Source: Pedobacter ureilyticus (GTDB taxonomy: Bacteria > Bacteroidota > Bacteroidia > Sphingobacteriales > Sphingobacteriaceae). From it: a stretch of DNA of 15,703 nucleotides. The notes under the pieces are model-generated. The model saw only the letters and a list, made by a program, of their open reading frames with translations. It was not told the DNA's origin and did not search any database. A program made the translations under genes and the position numbers. The stretch is from contig NZ_SSHJ01000040.1 in the NCBI RefSeq assembly GCF_005925345.1, positions 1-15,703 of the forward strand, in the 5' to 3' direction. Positions 13,935-15,703 of this stretch are shown here, piece after piece (the first letter of the stretch is position 1; each line of letters begins with the position of its first letter).

Positions 13935-13965
13935 CAAATGTACGAATGTTACAGATTATATACAA
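13935..13965 (-). promoter_or_regulatory. Bacteroidota-type promoter of the receiver-domain gene
   Basis: On the minus strand, TTG (13965-13963) and TACATTTG (13942-13935) are 20 bases apart, an exact fit to TTG-N17-23-TAnnTTTG. Transcription should begin near 13930, giving a leader of about 220 nt before the ATG at 13710. Confidence 0.7.
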
Positions 13966-13990
13966 TTATGAACAAAGGGCAACAGCAATT

Positions 13991-14004
13991 TTGTAAATTT
14001 ACAA
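13991..14004. promoter_or_regulatory. 14-bp palindrome before the YoaK-family gene
   Basis: TTGTAAATTTACAA is a perfect palindrome 13 bases before the ATG at 14018. It could be an operator, but its A/T composition makes chance possible. No clear plus-strand promoter was found for the gene. Confidence 0.3.
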
Positions 14005-14017
14005 CAAAAGGAAGCAA

Positions 14018-14755
14018 ATGTTTAGACATAAAGGCAAAGGTCGTACTTATACACACAACCTAAAATTAGCCTCAATATTATCCGGTGTAGCAGGTGTCGT
14101 AAACATTACCGGTGTTTTAGAATTACATACGCTAACTACTAATGTAACAGGTCATTTTGCTTTTTTTTCTGAGGAACTTGTTTTAAGAAATTACAGAATG
14201 GCTTTTGCATATTTATTTTACATTTTGTTTTTTCTGTTTGGAGCGTTTGTTTCAAGTCTTATTATGGAGTGGGTTTCAAAATACAAACCACAAACACCTT
14301 ATATTATACCCATATTCCTTGAAATAATCATATTATTGGCGGTGAGTTTTTCAGCATTTTTACTACCGAATGAATATGCCAGGTTTTCAATTCTATTATC
14401 GTCAGCTCTACTTTTTTCTATGGGATTACAGAATGCATTGGTAACAAGGGTATCCCAATCGGTGGTAAGAACTACCCACCTGACGGGTTTGTTCACGGAT
14501 CTGGGAATAGAACTGTCACAGCTGTTCTTTTACAGAGATCGGCCAGAACGGATACAGTTGAATAAAAGTATATTCTTAAAGCTGGCAATCATCTGTTGTT
14601 TCTTTTTGGGTTGTATAATAGGTGGCTTTACTTATTCATATCTTGAATTAAGAACTCTTTTGCTTCCGGTAGGATTGTTATTTTTCGCTTTATGGTATGA
14701 CCGGTTATTGTTTCGGTACTATTATCTGAAAAGAAAGTTCAGAAACCATCATTGA
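14018..14755 (+). CDS. YoaK/DUF1275 family membrane protein
   Basis: A 245-residue membrane protein with about six hydrophobic segments. The DUF1275 features are near the N-terminus: LASILSGVAGVVNITGVLEL (about residues 18-37) and LTTNVTGHFAFFSEEL (about 39-54). They are followed by FLFGAFVSSLIMEW (about 72-85), the MGLQNALVTRVSQSVVRTTHLTGLFTDLGIELSQLFF stretch (split over about 135-171), in which the 'G.QNA...R......RTT..TG..TDLG' pattern is the family hallmark. The function is unknown. It is transcribed divergently from the receiver-domain gene and its 3' end overlaps the end of the minus-strand HTH gene by 17 bases. Confidence 0.85.
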   Translation: MFRHKGKGRTYTHNLKLASILSGVAGVVNITGVLELHTLTTNVTGHFAFFSEELVLRNYRMAFAYLFYILFFLFGAFVSSLIMEWVSKYKPQTPYIIPIFLEIIILLAVSFSAFLLPNEYARFSILLSSALLFSMGLQNALVTRVSQSVVRTTHLTGLFTDLGIELSQLFFYRDRPERIQLNKSIFLKLAIICCFFLGCIIGGFTYSYLELRTLLLPVGLLFFALWYDRLLFRYYYLKRKFRNHH

Positions 14756-15050
14756 CCGTATTTTTCCCGGTATAGTTCTCTTCCAGTATCCTTACCAGAT
14801 CTGTTTCCTTATAAATTATCTTACCTCCAATTTGTATAAATGGCAGGATATTATCATCACGATATTGCTGTAAAGTCCGTTTGCTGATATGTAACAGCTT
14901 GCAAATATCTTCGCCCGAAAGATATATCTCTCCGTTCATTACGGGACGGTAGTTTTTCAGTATTTCTTCGATACAGTTTCTCAACTGCATTATCATTTCC
15001 TGATGGACGACGATTTCATCAGCTTCATTCGTCAGTAAATTCATTGTCAT
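14739..15050 (-). CDS. Excisionase-like helix-turn-helix protein (HTH_17 type), copy 2
   Basis: A 103-residue protein. The N-terminal half is a probable coiled helix (IVVHQEMIMQLRNCIEEILKNY, about residues 13-34); the C-terminal half is a winged MerR/excisionase-type domain: YLSGEDICKLLHISKRTLQQYRDDNILPFIQIGGKIIYKETDLVRILEENY (about 43-93, the key residues being the SKRTLQQYR recognition helix and the IYK wing). Proteins like this come in pairs in Bacteroidota conjugative elements, where they regulate excision (Xis2c/Xis2d of CTnDOT are examples). It overlaps the end of the upstream paralogue by 26 bases, so it is translated from the same mRNA. Confidence 0.85.
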   Translation of the reverse strand: MTMNLLTNEADEIVVHQEMIMQLRNCIEEILKNYRPVMNGEIYLSGEDICKLLHISKRTLQQYRDDNILPFIQIGGKIIYKETDLVRILEENYTGKNTVNDGF

Positions 15051-15336
15051 TTGTATTATACGGCAGTCCGGCTTCGAGTAAAGCCTGTACGTCCGAGCGT
15101 TTGTAATAATTCTTGCGGTTCAGTTTGGAATAAGGCAATAAGCCTTTGTCCTTGTAGGTCTGCAAAGTCCGTTTGGTAATGTTCATCATCAAACACACTT
15201 CCTGGTTATCGAGCCATTGCTCTTCTTTGAAAATCGGGGTGTATTTCCTTACAGCATTTTCGGTCATTTCCAAAAGTTCCCTTAGCTCATTTTTCATTCC
15301 GTCCAATGCGGATTTTTGTATTGCGATAACTTCCAT
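15025..15336 (-). CDS. Excisionase-like helix-turn-helix protein (HTH_17 type), copy 1
   Basis: A 103-residue paralogue of the next gene, with the same order: coiled N-terminal helix (LDGMKNELRELLEMTENAVRKY, about residues 11-32), then EEQWLDNQEVCLMMNITKRTLQTYKDKGLLPYSKLNRKNYYKRSDVQALLEAG (about 38-90; key parts are TKRTLQTYKDKG and the YYK wing). Both copies are exactly 103 residues and share the RTLQ.Y+D..LP pattern, which points to an old tandem duplication. It is the first gene of the pair; its promoter should lie in 15337-15455. Confidence 0.87.
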   Translation of the reverse strand: MEVIAIQKSALDGMKNELRELLEMTENAVRKYTPIFKEEQWLDNQEVCLMMNITKRTLQTYKDKGLLPYSKLNRKNYYKRSDVQALLEAGLPYNTNDNEFTDE

Positions 15337-15455
15337 TTTTTGCTCATTTTTTCTGTGGAAGTCGAAGATATTAAGGGGTGTTACAGGGTTGGAAAATGTA
15401 GTATTGATTGGCGTTGAAAGGTAGTGTTTGGCGTTTTACGTTTGCTACAAACGAA
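15337..15455 (-). promoter_or_regulatory. Upstream region of the HTH pair
   Basis: On the minus strand TACCTTTC (15423-15416) is a seven-of-eight match to TAnnTTTG, and TTG lies at 15450-15448, 24 bases upstream (slightly long). An inverted repeat CGTTTG-cta-CAAACG (15439-15453) overlaps that TTG and could be an operator for one of the HTH proteins. The rest of the stretch shows nothing recognisable. Confidence 0.35.
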
Positions 15456-15486
15456 AAATCGGATAACCTTTTGGGCTATCCGATTT
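15456..15486 (-). terminator. Terminator, better on the minus strand
   Basis: AAATCGGATA (15456-15465) pairs with TATCCGATTT (15477-15486), with an extra CC/GG pairing in the loop. On the minus strand the stem is followed by TTTTTCG, so it would stop transcripts coming from the right, before the HTH promoter. Confidence 0.65.
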
Positions 15487-15510
15487 ATTCAAAATATTGT
15501 TAGAAAAAAG

Positions 15511-15567
15511 TCAGTGTTGAGCAGGTTGCTCTGTCTTTACTTCCTGTTTTTCCTTATCCTTTTTCAT
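15511..15567 (-). CDS. Possible small or truncated minus-strand ORF
   Basis: ATG at 15567 opens an 18-codon Lys/Glu/Gln-rich frame (MKKDKEKQEVKTEQPAQH) ending at 15511, 25 bases before the terminator. The same frame is open upstream to a stop at 15628-15630, passing through the repeats at 15593-15626. The charged composition looks like the tail of a real protein whose front was replaced by an insertion, or like a tiny gene. No family can be named. Confidence 0.3.
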   Translation of the reverse strand: MKKDKEKQEVKTEQPAQH

Positions 15568-15592
15568 TTGGCTGTAAGTGTATATTTCGGAG

Positions 15593-15626
15593 AAACTGAC
15601 CATGTGATTCCGTGGCAAACTGACCA
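15593..15626. repeat. Direct repeat AAACTGACCA x2 (24-bp period), IS-end-like
   Basis: AAACTGACCA occurs at 15593-15602 and again at 15617-15626, exactly 24 bases apart. Multiple short direct repeats of a TGACCA-containing unit near the ends are characteristic of IS21-family elements, and the pattern of GGTGGTCAGTTTG on the minus strand looks like those ends. No transposase gene is in the window, so the family is a guess. Confidence 0.45.
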
Positions 15627-15673
15627 CCTAATTTGCTGGCGAACGAACGTATCAAATGCTATAGAAGCGTTAA

Positions 15674-15681
15674 CAAAAGTA
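15674..15681 (-). promoter_or_regulatory. Possible -7 element at the right edge
   Basis: On the minus strand TACTTTTG (15681-15674) matches TAnnTTTG exactly. The window ends before a complete -33 search can be made and no TTG is visible in the remaining bases at the right distance. If real, it would drive the small ORF at 15567-15511. The rest of 15627-15703 shows nothing recognisable. Confidence 0.25.
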
Positions 15682-15703
15682 GTGATTTAAAGTTGTTTTA
15701 TTG

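Noticed and set aside
15424..15690. Plus-strand open frame of 88 codons
   Set aside because: It passes through the terminator and the direct repeats and is antisense to the charged ORF; its repeated TDH motifs only reflect the DNA repeat.

Overview
The window looks like an accessory (plasmid or integrative-element) region of a member of the Bacteroidota, probably a flavobacterium- or sphingobacterium-like host. The DNA is AT-rich, Shine-Dalgarno sequences are almost absent (A/T-rich leaders stand in front of the starts), and several promoters fit the Bacteroidota pattern TTG-N19-20-TAnnTTTG. The gene families (PRTRC cassette, DUF932, DUF6428, paired HTH_17-type excisionase-like proteins) are typical of mobile elements in this phylum. 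No rRNA, tRNA or CRISPR was seen.

Layout, left to right. (1) 1-122 is the non-coding end of an inserted element, rich in palindromes, which has removed the 5' part of a DUF932 gene (123-803). (2) 856-5092 is a plus-strand, tightly packed operon: an Api92/YubB-like ferredoxin-fold protein, a small unknown protein, then PRTRC proteins E, C, a probable F, B and the ThiF-family member. Several genes overlap by 1-4 bases. The ParB-like PRTRC member is not in the window. (3) 5093-5568 is a regulatory gap with hairpins, a clear promoter, a 14-codon leader ORF and a hairpin leader for a SulP anion transporter (5569-7104). (4) 7214-11900 is an arsenic/oxyanion operon: arsR, a DUF6428 protein with a Cys-rich tail, DoxX, a chromate transporter ChrA, a metallophosphoesterase, a glycine-cleavage H protein (lipoyl carrier) and an ACR3 arsenite efflux pump. 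No arsC-type arsenate reductase is present. (5) A convergent nhaA Na+/H+ antiporter (11903-13090, minus) shares a terminator with the ACR3 gene and carries an ArsR-like box in its promoter. (6) 13249-13965 minus is a stand-alone, degenerate receiver-domain protein with a leader of about 220 nt that folds into a long multi-helix hairpin. (7) 14018-14755 is a YoaK/DUF1275 membrane protein, followed by two tandem minus-strand HTH paralogues (14739-15336), a terminator, and an unresolved right edge with a 24-bp-period direct repeat that resembles the end of an insertion sequence.

How the parts may work together: the PRTRC and HTH genes belong to the mobile backbone, and the centre is metal/oxyanion-resistance cargo. 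Three related ArsR-type boxes (in front of arsR, DUF6428 and nhaA) suggest one arsenic-responsive regulon that includes the antiporter. The two most novel features are the H-protein gene lying 2 bp upstream of acr3 (a possible dithiol arsenite carrier) and the structured leader RNA of the receiver-domain gene.
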